From assembly GCF_026967935.1 (NCBI RefSeq), contig NZ_JAPVBL010000001.1:1036082-1100081 (forward strand): a DNA stretch of 64,000 nt, in the 5' to 3' direction. Position 1 is the first letter of the stretch. Each line of letters opens with the position of its first letter. The position numbers and the translations under genes are program-made. Under the pieces are notes generated by a model that did no database searches, had not been told where the DNA came from, and saw only the letters and a list, made by a program, of their open reading frames with translations. Source of the stretch: Modestobacter sp. VKM Ac-2982. Its GTDB lineage: Bacteria > Actinomycetota > Actinomycetes > Mycobacteriales > Geodermatophilaceae. Of this stretch, positions 1-9,318 are shown in pieces.

Positions 1-39
1 GCACGGCTGACCGGTTCTCCTCCACCACCACGGAAGGCA

Positions 40-1143
40 ATGATGCGACACGCAGTGATCATGGCGGGCGGATCGGGCACTCGGCTCTGGCCGCTGTCCC
101 GGGCCGAGCGGCCCAAGCAGCTGCTCGACGTGGTGGCCGCCGAGGACGGCTCCGCGCACAGCCTGCTGGCCGAGGCGTTCACCCGGCTGCAGGCTGTGCT
201 GCCGACGGAGCAGATCTGGGTGTGCACCGCGGCCCGGTACGGCGACCAGGTGCGGGCCGCGCTGCCCGAGCTGCGGGCCGACCGACTGGTGCTGGAGCCG
301 GTCGCCCGGGACACCGCGAACGCCGTCGGGCTGGCCGCCGCACTCGTCGCCGACGTCGATCCCGACGCCGAGCTGGCCGTGGTCAGCGCCGACCACGTGA
401 TCCGGCCGGTCGAGCGGTTCGCCGACGCGCTGCGCACCGCCTACGACCTGCTCGCCGTCCGGCCGCGGGCGCTGGTGACCCTCGGCGTCACCCCGACGTC
501 GCCGGCCACCGGCTTCGGCTACGTGCAGAAGGGCGCGCCGACCGAGGTGGCCGGTGCGAGCGAGGCCGCCTCGTTCCGGGAGAAGCCTGACCTGGCCACC
601 GCCGAGCAGTACCTGGCCAGCGGCGAGTACGTCTGGAACTCGGGGATGTTCGTCTGGCGGGCGCAGACGGTTCTGGACGCGCTCGCCGACCACCTGCCGG
701 AGTCGGCCGCCGGCCTGGGGCGCATCGTGGCTGCGCCGGCCGGTCCCGAGCGTGACGCGGTGCTGGCCGAGGTCTTCCCGACCCTGCCGAAGATCAGCGT
801 CGACTACGCCGTTCTGGAGCCGGCCGCCGCGGAGCCCGGCCGGGTGGCCGTCGTGGACCTGGACGTCGACTGGCTGGACGTCGGTTCCTGGCCGGCCCTG
901 GCGAACACGCTGACCGCCGACGACGCGGGCAACGCCACCCGCGGGCTGACCGTCCTGCTGGACAGCTCCGGCAACGTCGTCCTGAGCGACGACCCGGAGC
1001 ACCTCGTCGCGCTGGTCGGGGTGCGCGACAGCGTCGTGGTGCACACCGCGGACGTCACCATGGTCTGCCCGGTCTCCGACGCCGAGCGGGTGAAGGCGCT
1101 GCTCGGCGCGGCCCAGGAGCGCTTCGGGGCGAGGTTCGGCTGA
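40..1143 (+). CDS. manC: Mannose-1-phosphate guanylyltransferase (GDP-mannose pyrophosphorylase)
   Basis: Makes GDP-mannose from mannose-1-phosphate and GTP in the cytoplasm, the donor for mannosylated glycolipids and polysaccharides. The N-terminus carries the nucleotidyltransferase signature [12 protein letters not shown] (about residues 10-21), followed by a VSADH metal site, an EKPD sugar-site motif and WNSGMFVW. At 367 aa it is the monofunctional form, without the C-terminal isomerase domain of bifunctional enzymes. Two tandem ATGs lie at 40 and 43; the GGAAGG Shine-Dalgarno at 32-37 is better spaced for 43. Its partners manB and manA lie at 14.5-18.5 kb. The identification is firm; only the start is uncertain by one codon. 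Confidence 0.93.
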   Translation: MMRHAVIMAGGSGTRLWPLSRAERPKQLLDVVAAEDGSAHSLLAEAFTRLQAVLPTEQIWVCTAARYGDQVRAALPELRADRLVLEPVARDTANAVGLAAALVADVDPDAELAVVSADHVIRPVERFADALRTAYDLLAVRPRALVTLGVTPTSPATGFGYVQKGAPTEVAGASEAASFREKPDLATAEQYLASGEYVWNSGMFVWRAQTVLDALADHLPESAAGLGRIVAAPAGPERDAVLAEVFPTLPKISVDYAVLEPAAAEPGRVAVVDLDVDWLDVGSWPALANTLTADDAGNATRGLTVLLDSSGNVVLSDDPEHLVALVGVRDSVVVHTADVTMVCPVSDAERVKALLGAAQERFGARFG

Positions 1144-1170
1144 CCCCTCGGCGGGCTCGCACGGGCTGGT

Positions 1171-1176
1171 TAACCT
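1171..1176 (+). promoter_or_regulatory. -10 element of a leaderless promoter for the SDR gene
   Basis: TAACCT lies 7 nt upstream of the ATG at 1184, so transcription would begin at or next to the start codon. No -35 was assigned. Confidence 0.5.
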
Positions 1177-1183
1177 CGGCGGC

Positions 1184-1954
1184 ATGAAGAACCTCGACGT
1201 CGCCGCTGTCGTCACCGGAGGGGCCTCCGGCCTCGGTGAGGCCACCACCCGGGCGCTGACCGCCGCCGGGGTGGCGGTCACCGTCCTGGACCTGCAGGAG
1301 GACCGCGGGCAGGCGCTGGCCGCCGAGCTGGGGGGCCACACGACCTTCGTGCGCACCGACGTCACCGACGAGGCGTCGGTGCAGGCGGCGATCGAGGACG
1401 CGACCGGGAAGGACCGGCCGCTGCGGATCGCGGTCAACTGCGCCGGCATCGGCTGGGCCCAGCGGGTGCTCGGCCGCGACGGCGCCCCGCACGACCTGGC
1501 GCCGTTCACCCGCACCGTGACGGTCAACCTGATCGGCACCTTCAACGTGCTCCGGCTGGCCGCCGCCGCGATGGCCCGCACCGAGCCCGACGAGGACGGC
1601 GAGCGGGGCGTCGTCGTCAACACGGCCTCGATCGCCGCGTACGACGGCCAGATCGGGCAGATCGCCTACGCCGCGTCCAAGGGCGGCATCGTCGGGCTGA
1701 CCCTGCCGGCGGCGCGCGACCTCTCCTCCGTCGGCGTGCGGGTCTGCACGATCGCCCCCGGCCTGGTCGACACCCCGCTGCTCGCCTCGCTGCCCGAGGA
1801 GGCCCGGACGGCGCTGGCCGCCGGCATCCCGTTTCCCAAGCGGCTGGGCCGCCCCGAGGACTTCGCCGAGCTGGCGCTGGACATCGTGCGGCACGGCTAC
1901 CTGAACGGTGAGGTCGTCCGGATGGACGGCGCGCTGCGGATGGCACCGCGCTGA
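1184..1954 (+). CDS. SDR-family dehydrogenase, probably 3-hydroxyacyl-CoA dehydrogenase type
   Basis: A 256-aa classical short-chain dehydrogenase. The N-terminal Rossmann motif is [10 protein letters not shown], an NCAG element follows, and the catalytic Ser with YAASK lies around residues 150-166. The overall pattern ([42 protein letters not shown]) resembles type-II 3-hydroxyacyl-CoA dehydrogenases (HSD10-like), which oxidise 3-hydroxyacyl-CoA with NAD+. The substrate is inferred from family resemblance only. The start at 1184 is supported by the promoter hexamer 7 nt upstream. It has its own promoter and no obvious functional link to its neighbours. Confidence 0.85.
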   Translation: MKNLDVAAVVTGGASGLGEATTRALTAAGVAVTVLDLQEDRGQALAAELGGHTTFVRTDVTDEASVQAAIEDATGKDRPLRIAVNCAGIGWAQRVLGRDGAPHDLAPFTRTVTVNLIGTFNVLRLAAAAMARTEPDEDGERGVVVNTASIAAYDGQIGQIAYAASKGGIVGLTLPAARDLSSVGVRVCTIAPGLVDTPLLASLPEEARTALAAGIPFPKRLGRPEDFAELALDIVRHGYLNGEVVRMDGALRMAPR

Positions 1955-1995
1955 CGGCAGCGCACATCAGGGACGAGCGCACCGGGGGGAACGCA

Positions 1996-2931
1996 GTGGG
2001 GGAGCAGCTGTCGGTCGTCGATGCACCGGCCCACGACCAGGTCTGGACGCCGGACTGGCCGCTGGACGTGCGCCGGACGCTGTCCCGGGACCGCCGGGGC
2101 ACCGGCGACCCGACGCTGCGCTACGCCGAGGACGGCGTCTGGCGGACGACGACCACCCCCGACGGCCCGGCCACCGTGCGGCTGACCGGAGGGCCGTCGG
2201 CCATCCGGGTGCAGGCCTGGGGACCGGGCGCAGCGTGGGCGGGCCGGCGCGCACCCCGCTGGCTGGGTGCCGACGACCGGCCGGCGGACTTCGACCCGAC
2301 CCCGCACCCGCTCGTGGCCCGGTTGCACCGCGGGGCGCCGTGGCTGCGGCTGGGCAGCACCGGGCGGGTGTGGGACGCACTGGTGCCCGCCGTCCTGGAG
2401 CAGAAGGTGACCGGCATCGAGGCGCACCGCACCTGGCGGGAGTTGCTGCGGCTGGCCGGTGAGCCGGCGCCCGGACCGGCGCCGGCGGGGATGCGGGTGG
2501 TGCCCTCGGCCGAGCGGGTGCTCGCGGTCACCGACTGGCAGTGGCACGGCTGCGGGCTGGACGGCGCCCGCCGCCGGTCGCTGCGGGCGGTCGCCTCGGT
2601 CGCGTCCCGGCTGGAGGCCGGCGTCCACGACGACTGCGCCGACCTGCGCCGCCGGCTGCAGTCGGTGCCGGGCATCGGCGTCTGGACCGCGGCCGAGGTG
2701 GCCCAGCGCGCCGTGGGCTGCCCGGACTCGGTCAGCGTCGGTGACTACCACCTGAAGAACCTGGTGGGCTGGTCGCTGGCCGGCCGGAAGACCGACGACG
2801 CCGGGATGCTCGAGCTGCTGGAGCCCTGGCGCGGGCACCGGCAGCGCGTCGTCCGGCTGCTGGAGATCGGCGGCAGCATGCCGCCCAAGCGGGGCCCCCG
2901 GATGGCCCCGACGCAGTACCGCTCGATCTGA
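1996..2931 (+). CDS. DNA-3-methyladenine glycosylase-like protein (AlkA/HhH-GPD superfamily)
   Basis: Predicted base-excision repair glycosylase of 311 aa. The C-terminal half has a helix-hairpin-helix segment (VPGIGVWTAAEVAQ) followed by an Asp at residue 250 in SVSVGDYHLKN, where AlkA-type enzymes keep their catalytic aspartate. An LEQKVTG element at about residues 134-140 matches the family's helical core. The first ~110 residues are divergent. The GTG at 1996 has a strong GGGGGGAA Shine-Dalgarno just upstream. It lies 41 bp after the SDR gene and may be co-transcribed with it. The substrate cannot be read from sequence. Confidence 0.8.
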   Translation: MGEQLSVVDAPAHDQVWTPDWPLDVRRTLSRDRRGTGDPTLRYAEDGVWRTTTTPDGPATVRLTGGPSAIRVQAWGPGAAWAGRRAPRWLGADDRPADFDPTPHPLVARLHRGAPWLRLGSTGRVWDALVPAVLEQKVTGIEAHRTWRELLRLAGEPAPGPAPAGMRVVPSAERVLAVTDWQWHGCGLDGARRRSLRAVASVASRLEAGVHDDCADLRRRLQSVPGIGVWTAAEVAQRAVGCPDSVSVGDYHLKNLVGWSLAGRKTDDAGMLELLEPWRGHRQRVVRLLEIGGSMPPKRGPRMAPTQYRSI

Positions 2932-3024
2932 ACCGACCCGTCCACGGTGCTCCGCCGCGTCGGACGGGTCCTGGCCGACGGGGGTGACAGACTCCCCGCG
3001 ACCGGGACCGGGGGGACGGAGATC

Positions 3025-4671
3025 ATGAGCAGCGCTACCGAGCTGGACCGACCGGTGGTGGGAGGGTCGACCGTCGAGCGCGGTCGGCCCCGCAGCCTGA
3101 CCGGGCTGTCGGTGCTCGCGGTGCTGCTCCCGTTCCTGGTGGTCGGCATCCGGCTCAACCTGACCGGTGCGGTCACCCCCGGCGGCGAGGCCGCCCTGGC
3201 CGACCTGCACGCCCGCGACGCGGCCGGGGTCGACCAGCTGGTCGGCCCGTGGGTGAGCGCGGAGGCGTCGCAGCCGGGGCCGGTCTGGTTCTACCTCCTC
3301 GCCGCGTTCCGCTCGGTCTACGGCGACTCGGGGGCCGGGTTGGTGGCGGCGTCCCTGACCCTGCACGCACTCGCGGCCGCGCTCCTGGTGCTGGCGGTCG
3401 GCCGTGCCCGGCCCTGGGACCGCCCGCTGCTGGCCCTCGTCGTCCTGCTGGTCGTGGTCCGGCTGCCGCCGGTCACGTTCGTGCAGGTCGAGGGCCCGGC
3501 TGCCCTGCTGCTGCCGACGGCGCTCGCCCTCGTCCTGGCGGCCCGCGCCGCGATCGGCAGCGCCCCGGCGTTGGCCGGGCTCGCGGTGGTCGGCACCGTG
3601 CTGGTGCAGACGGACGTCCGTACGGCGCCGCTGGTCGCGCTGCTGGCGGCCGTCGCGGCGGTCGGCTCGTCCCGCGCCTGGCGGCGCGGGAGCGGCGACC
3701 CACGGTCCACCGCGGGCGGCCGCGGGCTCCTGGCCGTGCTCATCGGCGCCCTCGCCACCGTGGCGTTGTGGGTCCCCCCGCTCTGGCAGCAGCTGCGGCC
3801 CGGCGCCCGTGGTGGGAACCTCGGCCGGCTCGCGCACGAGGTGTTCGGCAGCTCACCGGAGTCGGTGGTGTCTTGGCGAGGAGCGGTCCAGGCCGTCGGT
3901 CAGTTGCTCGGTGCCCCCCTCCGCGGGGAGTCCGGTGGGTCGGTGCCGCTGGACGTGGCGGGCGCGTCGCCGGCTGCCGCCCTGACCGTCGTCGCCCAGG
4001 TGGCCGCCGCCGTCGTCGTGGCGGGGGTGGCCCGGCGCCGGGGCCGGCCGTTCGTCGCCGCTCTCGGGCTGGTCCTGGCCGTCGCGACGGTGGCCGCCGT
4101 GTCAGCGGCACGGTCCGTGGTGGGGCAGCTCTCCAGCGGCAGCGTGCTGTGGGTGATGGTCCTCCCGATGCTGCTGCTCGCCTGTGTGGCGTGGTTGCTG
4201 GCCGGGGAGCTGGTCGGCAGGCGCCCGGGCACCCGGCGCTGGGGCCGTCCCGTGGTCGGGGTGGCGCTCACCGCCACTGCCGTGGTGGCGACGGTGGGGC
4301 TGTTCGGCGGGGCTGAGGACCTCACCGACCGGCCGGGCGTCGAGGCCGCCGCCGAGCTGGTCCGGCAGGCGGTGCCGGCAGAGCAGGACGACCAGGCGCT
4401 GGTCCTGGACGTCCGTGACCAGCGGTCGTGGCCGACGCTGGCCGGGCTGGCCAACGAACTCGACCGGGCCGACCGGCGGGTCACGGTGGAGGAGCCCTGG
4501 GTAGAGGCGTTCGGCGCCAGGCGCACGGCGACGGGCGAGGGGACGTGGCGGGTGACCCTGGTCACCGTGGCAGACATCCCGGCCGTGCCGTACGGATCGG
4601 TGATCGGCACGGTCCAGACCGACCTCGGCGAGACCGCGGTCGTCCTCGGCCCGCCGGCTCCGCCGGGCTGA
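3025..4671 (+). CDS. Polytopic membrane protein resembling GT-C glycosyltransferases
   Basis: A 548-aa protein with many hydrophobic helices (about ten) and a soluble C-terminal tail. After the first helix an external loop contains GGEAALADLHARD, then VGPWVSAEASQPGPVWFYLL. This is the arrangement of acidic residues and a PGP-FYLL motif seen in the first loop of actinobacterial GT-C enzymes that use polyprenyl-linked sugars. A role in envelope glycan assembly is inferred from that and from the neighbouring rhamnose and mannose genes. I chose the ATG at 3025 because GGGGGACGGAG precedes it; an open GTG lies at 2947. The acceptor and sugar are unknown. Confidence 0.55.
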   Translation: MSSATELDRPVVGGSTVERGRPRSLTGLSVLAVLLPFLVVGIRLNLTGAVTPGGEAALADLHARDAAGVDQLVGPWVSAEASQPGPVWFYLLAAFRSVYGDSGAGLVAASLTLHALAAALLVLAVGRARPWDRPLLALVVLLVVVRLPPVTFVQVEGPAALLLPTALALVLAARAAIGSAPALAGLAVVGTVLVQTDVRTAPLVALLAAVAAVGSSRAWRRGSGDPRSTAGGRGLLAVLIGALATVALWVPPLWQQLRPGARGGNLGRLAHEVFGSSPESVVSWRGAVQAVGQLLGAPLRGESGGSVPLDVAGASPAAALTVVAQVAAAVVVAGVARRRGRPFVAALGLVLAVATVAAVSAARSVVGQLSSGSVLWVMVLPMLLLACVAWLLAGELVGRRPGTRRWGRPVVGVALTATAVVATVGLFGGAEDLTDRPGVEAAAELVRQAVPAEQDDQALVLDVRDQRSWPTLAGLANELDRADRRVTVEEPWVEAFGARRTATGEGTWRVTLVTVADIPAVPYGSVIGTVQTDLGETAVVLGPPAPPG

Positions 4672-4701
4672 CCGCGGCCGAGCCGCCGGCCCGTGCGCGG
4701 G

Positions 4702-5565
4702 TCAGCCGCCGAGCAGGCCCAGCAGGTAGGCGCCGTAGCCGCTCTTGGCCAGCGGCTCGGCCGCGGCGCGGAGCCCCGCATCGTCCAGCCAGCCGTTGCG
4801 CCAGGCGACCTCCTCGATGCAGCCGATCTTCAGTCCCTGCCGCTCCTCGACCACCGAGACGAACTCGGTGGCCTGGCGCAGCGAGGCGAAGGTGCCGGTG
4901 TCCAGCCAGGCGGTCCCACGGTCCAGCACGGTGACGGTGAGCCGGCCCTGCCGCAGGTAGTGCTCGTTGACGGCGGTGATCTCCAGCTCGCCCCGTGCAC
5001 TGGGGGTGATGCCACGGGCGACCTCGACGACGTCCGGGCCGAAGAAGTACAGCCCCGGGACGGCGTAGGAGCTCTTCGGCACCGCCGGCTTCTCCTCGAT
5101 GGAGAGCACCCGGCCGGCGTCGTCGAACTCCACGACGCCGTAGGCCGCCGGCTCGGCGACGTGGTACGCGAAGACGTGCCCGCCGTCGGGCTCGGGCAAC
5201 CGGGACAGGGCGGTGCCCAGACCGGCGCCGTAGAAGATGTTGTCGCCCAGCACCAGGGCGGCCGCCTGGCCGTCGAGGAAGTCCGCGCCGATGAGGAACG
5301 CCTGCGCGAGCCCCTCCGGCCGGGGCTGCACCGCGTACTCGATCCGCATGCCCAGCCTGCTGCCGTCACCCAGCAACCGGGCGAAGGAGTCGCGGTCCTC
5401 CGGGGTGGTGATGACCAGGACCTCGCGGATCCCGGCCATCATCAGCGTGGACAGCGGGTAGTAGATCATCGGCTTGTCGTAGACCGGCATGAGCTGCTTG
5501 CTCACGCCGAGGGTGATGGGCCACAGTCGGCTGCCGGTTCCCCCGGCGAGGATGATCCCGCGCAC
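4702..5565 (-). CDS. rfbA: Glucose-1-phosphate thymidylyltransferase
   Basis: First step of dTDP-L-rhamnose synthesis: glucose-1-phosphate and dTTP give dTDP-glucose. The 287-aa protein begins with [16 protein letters not shown], then has [26 protein letters not shown], and EEKP further on, all diagnostic of RmlA. The GTG start at 5565 is fixed by TAAGGT (5577-5572) six nt upstream. It is convergent with the GT-C-like gene and divergent from rfbB. The four rhamnose genes are in three transcription units here rather than one operon. Identification is firm. Confidence 0.95.
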   Translation of the reverse strand: MRGIILAGGTGSRLWPITLGVSKQLMPVYDKPMIYYPLSTLMMAGIREVLVITTPEDRDSFARLLGDGSRLGMRIEYAVQPRPEGLAQAFLIGADFLDGQAAALVLGDNIFYGAGLGTALSRLPEPDGGHVFAYHVAEPAAYGVVEFDDAGRVLSIEEKPAVPKSSYAVPGLYFFGPDVVEVARGITPSARGELEITAVNEHYLRQGRLTVTVLDRGTAWLDTGTFASLRQATEFVSVVEERQGLKIGCIEEVAWRNGWLDDAGLRAAAEPLAKSGYGAYLLGLLGG

Positions 5566-5571
5566 CCGGCG

Positions 5572-5577
5572 ACCTTA
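5572..5577 (-). promoter_or_regulatory. -10 element of leaderless promoter for rfbA
   Basis: On the minus strand TAAGGT is followed by six nt and then the GTG start at 5565. It is one of a pair of divergent leaderless promoters in the rfbA-rfbB gap. Confidence 0.55.
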
Positions 5578-5663
5578 GGTGCCGGGCGCCGTGGAGCGGG
5601 AGTGCCGCTCACCCCGGTGGATGAGGTGAGCCGTGGCACGCTCCACCGTCCGCCGGCGTCGCC

Positions 5664-5669
5664 TAGCGT
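5664..5669 (+). promoter_or_regulatory. -10 element of leaderless promoter for rfbB-rfbD
   Basis: TAGCGT lies 7 nt before the ATG at 5677. Confidence 0.55.
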
Positions 5670-5676
5670 CTCGGGC

Positions 5677-6672
5677 ATGCGCGTCTTCGTCACCGGCGGT
5701 GCCGGCTTCATCGGTTCGCACTACGTGCGCACCATGCTCTCCGGCGGGTACCCGGGCTTCGTGGACGCCGAGGTCACCGTCTTCGACAAGCTCACCTACG
5801 CCGGCAACCTGGCCAACCTCGCCCCGGTCTCCGACAGCCCGCGCTACCGCTTCGTACAAGGCGACATCTGCGTCGCCGCCGACCTGGACGCCGCCCTGCC
5901 CGGGCACGACATGGTGGTCCACTTCGCCGCGGAGTCCCACGTCGACCGCTCGATCACCGGTGCCGCCGGCTTCGTGCTGACCAACGTGCTGGGCGCCCAG
6001 CAGGTGTTCGACGCCGCGCTCCGGCACGGCGTCCGCCGGGTCGTGCACGTCTCCACCGACGAGGTCTACGGCTCGATCGACTCCGGATCGTGGACCGAGG
6101 ACCACCTGCTCGAGCCCAACTCGCCCTACTCGGCGGCGAAGGCGGGCAGCGACCTGATCGCTCGGGCCTACGCGAAGACCTACGGGCTGGACGTCTCGAT
6201 CACCCGGTGCAGCAACAACTACGGGCCGTACCACTTCCCGGAGAAGGTCATCCCGCTGTTCGTCACCAACCTGCTGGACGGGCTGACGGTGCCGCTCTAC
6301 GGGGAGGGCGCCAACGTGCGCGACTGGCTGTTCGTCGACGACCACTGCCGGGGGATCCAGCTGGTGCTGGAGAAGGGCCGGCCGGGGGAGTTCTACAACA
6401 TCGGCGGTGGGCGGGAGTTGTCCAACAAGGAGCTCACCGAGCAGCTGCTGGCGGCCACCGGCCGCGACTGGAGCCACGTGGAGAACATCGTCGACCCGCG
6501 CGGCGGCGGTCACGACCTGCGCTACTCCGTCGACCACTCCAAGACCGCTGCGCTCGGCTACGCCCCGCGCATGAGCTTCGAGGACGGTCTCGCGCTGACC
6601 GTCCAGTGGTACCGGGACAACCGCGCCTGGTGGGAGCCGCTCAAGGCCGCCGCGGCGACCGCCCGCTCGTGA
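5677..6672 (+). CDS. rfbB: dTDP-glucose 4,6-dehydratase
   Basis: Second step of dTDP-rhamnose synthesis, converting dTDP-glucose to dTDP-4-keto-6-deoxyglucose with bound NAD. The 331-aa protein starts MRVFVTGGAGFIGSHY (Rossmann GxxGxxG) and has FAAESHVDRS, STDEVYG, the YSAAKAGSD active site (YxxxK), NNYGPYHFPEK and NIGGG. The start at 5677 is set by the family N-terminus and by the promoter hexamer 7 nt upstream; the reading frame is open much further upstream but that part is antisense to rfbA. It overlaps rfbD by 4 nt (GTGA), so the two are translationally coupled. Confidence 0.95.
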   Translation: MRVFVTGGAGFIGSHYVRTMLSGGYPGFVDAEVTVFDKLTYAGNLANLAPVSDSPRYRFVQGDICVAADLDAALPGHDMVVHFAAESHVDRSITGAAGFVLTNVLGAQQVFDAALRHGVRRVVHVSTDEVYGSIDSGSWTEDHLLEPNSPYSAAKAGSDLIARAYAKTYGLDVSITRCSNNYGPYHFPEKVIPLFVTNLLDGLTVPLYGEGANVRDWLFVDDHCRGIQLVLEKGRPGEFYNIGGGRELSNKELTEQLLAATGRDWSHVENIVDPRGGGHDLRYSVDHSKTAALGYAPRMSFEDGLALTVQWYRDNRAWWEPLKAAAATARS

Positions 6673-7565
6673 CCGCCCCGACCTCCTGGCTGGTCACCGG
6701 CGCGGGCGGACAGCTCGGCACCGACCTGCAGGCCGTGCTGGCGGCGGACCGTCCGGACGACACCGTGACCGCGCTCGGCCGGGCCGGGCTCGACCTCACC
6801 GACGAGGCGCAAGTGCGCGCGCGGGTCCGCGGGTGGCTGGACCGGGCCCGGACGGCCGGTGCGCGGCCGGTGGTGGTCAACGCGGCGGCCTACACGGCGG
6901 TGGACGCGGCCGAGGACGACGAGGCGACCGCGCTGCTGGTCAACGGAGCCGCCCCGGGCTGGCTGGCCGAGGAGCTGGCCGGGCGCGGCCGGCTGGTGCA
7001 CGTCTCCACCGACTACGTCTTCGCCGGCACGGCCAGCATGCCGTACCGGGTCGACGACGAGCCCGCACCGCGCACAGCCTACGGCCGGACGAAGCTGGCC
7101 GGGGAGCAGGCGATCGCGGCGGTGGACGACGACGCCGTCGTCGTCCGGACCTCCTGGGTGCACGCCGCGCACGGCAGCAACTTCGTGCGCACCATGCTCC
7201 GGCTCGAGCACGAGCGGGACACCGTGTCCGTCGTCGACGACCAGACCGGCAGCCCGACATGGTCGGCCGACCTGGCCCGCGGGCTGGTCGAGGTGGCGCT
7301 GGCGCCGGCCCGCGGTCTGCTGCACGCCACGAACGGCGGCGCGACGACCTGGTTCGGGCTCGCCCGGCTCGTCTTCGAGCTCGCCGGCGCGGATCCGGGG
7401 CGGGTGCAGCCCACCACGACCGACGCGTTCCCCAGCCGGGCGGTGCGCCCTGCCTACAGCGTGCTGGACCCCGCCGCCTGGGTGGCGGCCGGCCTGACGC
7501 CGTTGCCGCCCTGGGCGGCGTCCGTGCGCGCCTGCGTCGACCGGCTCGGCGCCCTCCACAGCTGA
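6669..7565 (+). CDS. rfbD: dTDP-4-dehydrorhamnose reductase
   Basis: Last step of dTDP-L-rhamnose synthesis, an NAD(P)H-dependent reduction. The 298-aa SDR-extended protein has WLVTGAGGQLGTDL at the N-terminus, NAAAYTAVDAAE, STDYVFAG, the YGRTKLAGE active-site motif (YxxxK), RTSWV and DDQTGSPTW, all typical of RmlD. The GTG start overlaps the rfbB stop codon by 4 nt. It is convergent with rfbC, and a short hairpin lies between them. Confidence 0.94.
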   Translation: MTAPTSWLVTGAGGQLGTDLQAVLAADRPDDTVTALGRAGLDLTDEAQVRARVRGWLDRARTAGARPVVVNAAAYTAVDAAEDDEATALLVNGAAPGWLAEELAGRGRLVHVSTDYVFAGTASMPYRVDDEPAPRTAYGRTKLAGEQAIAAVDDDAVVVRTSWVHAAHGSNFVRTMLRLEHERDTVSVVDDQTGSPTWSADLARGLVEVALAPARGLLHATNGGATTWFGLARLVFELAGADPGRVQPTTTDAFPSRAVRPAYSVLDPAAWVAAGLTPLPPWAASVRACVDRLGALHS

Positions 7566-7566
7566 C

Positions 7567-7587
7567 GCGAGGCGGCCGGAGCCTCGC
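7567..7587. terminator. Hairpin between convergent rfbD and rfbC
   Basis: GCGAGGC / GCCTCGC arms of 7 bp with a 7-nt loop sit in the 37-bp gap between the two stop codons. There is no T-tract, so this is a candidate bidirectional terminator only. Confidence 0.45.
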
Positions 7588-7602
7588 CCCCGCCCCGAGG
7601 GG

Positions 7603-8205
7603 TCAGCTGGCACGCACCTCCGCGTACCGCGCCCGGCACTGGGCCATGGTCGGCAGCAGACCCTGATCACGGGCTGCGGCGAGGGTGGGCGCGGCGAGGT
7701 CCTTGGCCGACAGCTCGAACTCGACGTCGGCCGGCCAGGGCAGGTCCAGCTCGGGGTCCATCGGGTGTACGCCGAACTCCCGGCCGGGGGAGTAACCGGT
7801 AGACACCAGGTAGGTGACCGAGCTGGCATCGGCGAGGGAGACGAACGCGTGTCCCAGCCCCTCGGCCAGGTAGACCGCGCGCGGCTGCTCGCCGTCCAGC
7901 AGCACCGTGTCGTGCACGCCGAAGGTGGGCGACCCGACCCGCAGGTCGACCACCACGTCGAGCACCGTGCCGGCCGGGCAGTAGACGTACTTCGCCTGGC
8001 CGGGGGGCACCGAGGCGAAGTGCACGCCCCGCAGCGCGCCGCGGGCGGAGACGCTGTGGTTGGCCTGGGCGATCCGGAAGCCCGGGCCGATCGCCTCGGC
8101 GAGCACGTCGGCGCGGAACCACTCGGTGAACCGGCCGCGGGCGTCGCCGTGCGGGACCAGGTCCAGCGCGTAGGCATCGAGGACGGCGAGTTCACGGATC
8201 TGCAC
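7603..8205 (-). CDS. rfbC: dTDP-4-dehydrorhamnose 3,5-epimerase
   Basis: Epimerises the dTDP-4-keto-6-deoxyglucose product of RfbB, supplying RfbD. The 200-aa cupin protein shows the RmlC pattern: GRFTEWFRAD, QANHSVSARGALRGVHFA (catalytic His in RGVHF), GTVLDVVVDLRVGSPTFG, and AEGLGHAFVSLADAS. The GTG start at 8205 has TAGCGT (8217-8212) six nt upstream. With rfbA, rfbB and rfbD it completes the pathway in the window. Confidence 0.93.
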   Translation of the reverse strand: MQIRELAVLDAYALDLVPHGDARGRFTEWFRADVLAEAIGPGFRIAQANHSVSARGALRGVHFASVPPGQAKYVYCPAGTVLDVVVDLRVGSPTFGVHDTVLLDGEQPRAVYLAEGLGHAFVSLADASSVTYLVSTGYSPGREFGVHPMDPELDLPWPADVEFELSAKDLAAPTLAAARDQGLLPTMAQCRARYAEVRAS

Positions 8206-8211
8206 GGGTCG

Positions 8212-8217
8212 ACGCTA
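8212..8217 (-). promoter_or_regulatory. -10 element of leaderless promoter for rfbC
   Basis: Minus-strand TAGCGT, six nt, then the GTG at 8205. The hexamer is identical to the one before rfbB. Confidence 0.55.
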
Positions 8218-8253
8218 ACGACCGCCGTCGGAGGCGTGCACCGGGTCTCCCCC

Positions 8254-9318
8254 TCAGGTGGGGGTGCGCCCCAGCCACAGCCGGCCGGCCAGCGACGCAC
8301 CGCCGAAGGTCGCGGCCGGCTCCCACCGGGTCGCCCAGCCCTCGGCCTGCAGCTGGACCAGCGCCGCACCGACGACCGCGCCGAGGGCCAGCGAGGTGAC
8401 CGGGGTGATCGGGTCGGCCAGGTGGACGTCGACGACGTCGCCGTCGTCCCCCTCCTCGCTGCCGTACCGGAAGACCACGGGGAACTCCGGCAGCGCCGCC
8501 ACGGCGGTCCGGAAGGCCTCCGTGACCGCGAGCAGGGCGCCGTCCCGGTGGGCGATCGAGGGGGCGCTGGTGCGGCTGCCGACCAGGTCCCGGGTGCCGG
8601 TGGGGAACAGGTCGCCGGCGCCGAGCCGGACCAGCGGACGGGTGCCCTGGTCCGGTGCCGGTGGCCGGAACCGCAGGCCGCGCACCACCGCCACCGGGAG
8701 GCCGCCGAGCTTGCCCTTGACCAGGTCACCGGCGGCGGCCAGCTCGTCGACCACCGCCACCTGGGTGGTCTCCAGCCGGTTGCCGTGCGTGTCGACGGCG
8801 CCGCGGTGGTCGACCAGTGCGGGCAGCCCCGCCGCCCCGATCGCCACGTCGGTGACGCCGTCCCGCCAGGGCCGACCGAAGGTGTCGCTGACCACGACCG
8901 CCACGGTCACCCCGAGCAGCTCGTGCAGCCGGTCGCGCAGCCGTCGGGCCGAGGCGTCGGCGTCCTCGGGCAACAGGACCAGGGTGTCGGAGGCGACGTT
9001 GGAGGCGTCGATGCCGGCGGCGGCCACCACCCAGCCGTGCCGCGTCTCGACGATCGACAGCGGCCCGCGGCGGGCGACCACCCGCACCGTCTCGGCGGTG
9101 ATGGCCTGCTGGCGGGCGGACTCACGATCGGTGCCCGGGGGGACCGACACCAGGTTGCCCTCGACCTTGGACACGACCTTCGAGGTCACCACCAGGACGT
9201 CGTCGTCGCTCAACCAGGGGGCTGCGGCGGCGACGGCGCCGGCGAGGTCGTCGCCGGGGGAGAACTCGGGCAGCCCGGCCACCGGCAGCACCGAGATGCC
9301 CGCCGGTGGTGCGGTCAC
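8254..9318 (-). CDS. fbiB: Coenzyme F420:L-glutamate ligase (CofE domain) with a short non-standard C-terminal tail
   Basis: Adds gamma-linked glutamates to F420-0 (or its dehydro form) using GTP. Residues 1-240 or so match the CofE fold: [63 protein letters not shown]. Mycobacterial FbiB is about 448 aa, with a C-terminal FMN nitroreductase domain that reduces dehydro-F420. Here only ~114 residues follow the ligase domain, without the usual RRSVRRF-type entry; only the last stretch faintly recalls that domain. The ATG overlaps the cofD stop by 4 nt, so the two are coupled. The ligase call is firm; the reductase activity is doubtful. Confidence 0.85.
   Translation of the reverse strand: MTAPPAGISVLPVAGLPEFSPGDDLAGAVAAAAPWLSDDDVLVVTSKVVSKVEGNLVSVPPGTDRESARQQAITAETVRVVARRGPLSIVETRHGWVVAAAGIDASNVASDTLVLLPEDADASARRLRDRLHELLGVTVAVVVSDTFGRPWRDGVTDVAIGAAGLPALVDHRGAVDTHGNRLETTQVAVVDELAAAGDLVKGKLGGLPVAVVRGLRFRPPAPDQGTRPLVRLGAGDLFPTGTRDLVGSRTSAPSIAHRDGALLAVTEAFRTAVAALPEFPVVFRYGSEEGDDGDVVDVHLADPITPVTSLALGAVVGAALVQLQAEGWATRWEPAATFGGASLAGRLWLGRTPT

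Noticed and set aside
1897-3837. 646-codon minus-strand frame over the SDR, glycosylase and GT-C-like genes
   Set aside because: Shadow of three plus-strand genes; Arg/Gln/Pro-rich without motifs. Many similar shadows exist throughout the window.
4663-4709. Terminator between the GT-C-like gene and rfbA
   Set aside because: GGCTGACC and GGTCAGCC face each other but are formed by the two stop codons and their context with a ~24-nt loop; too weak to call.
8254-8600. Frameshift explaining the short FbiB
   Set aside because: Other frames in this stretch show no nitroreductase motifs, and the tail has normal codon bias to its stop, so a genuine short form is more likely.
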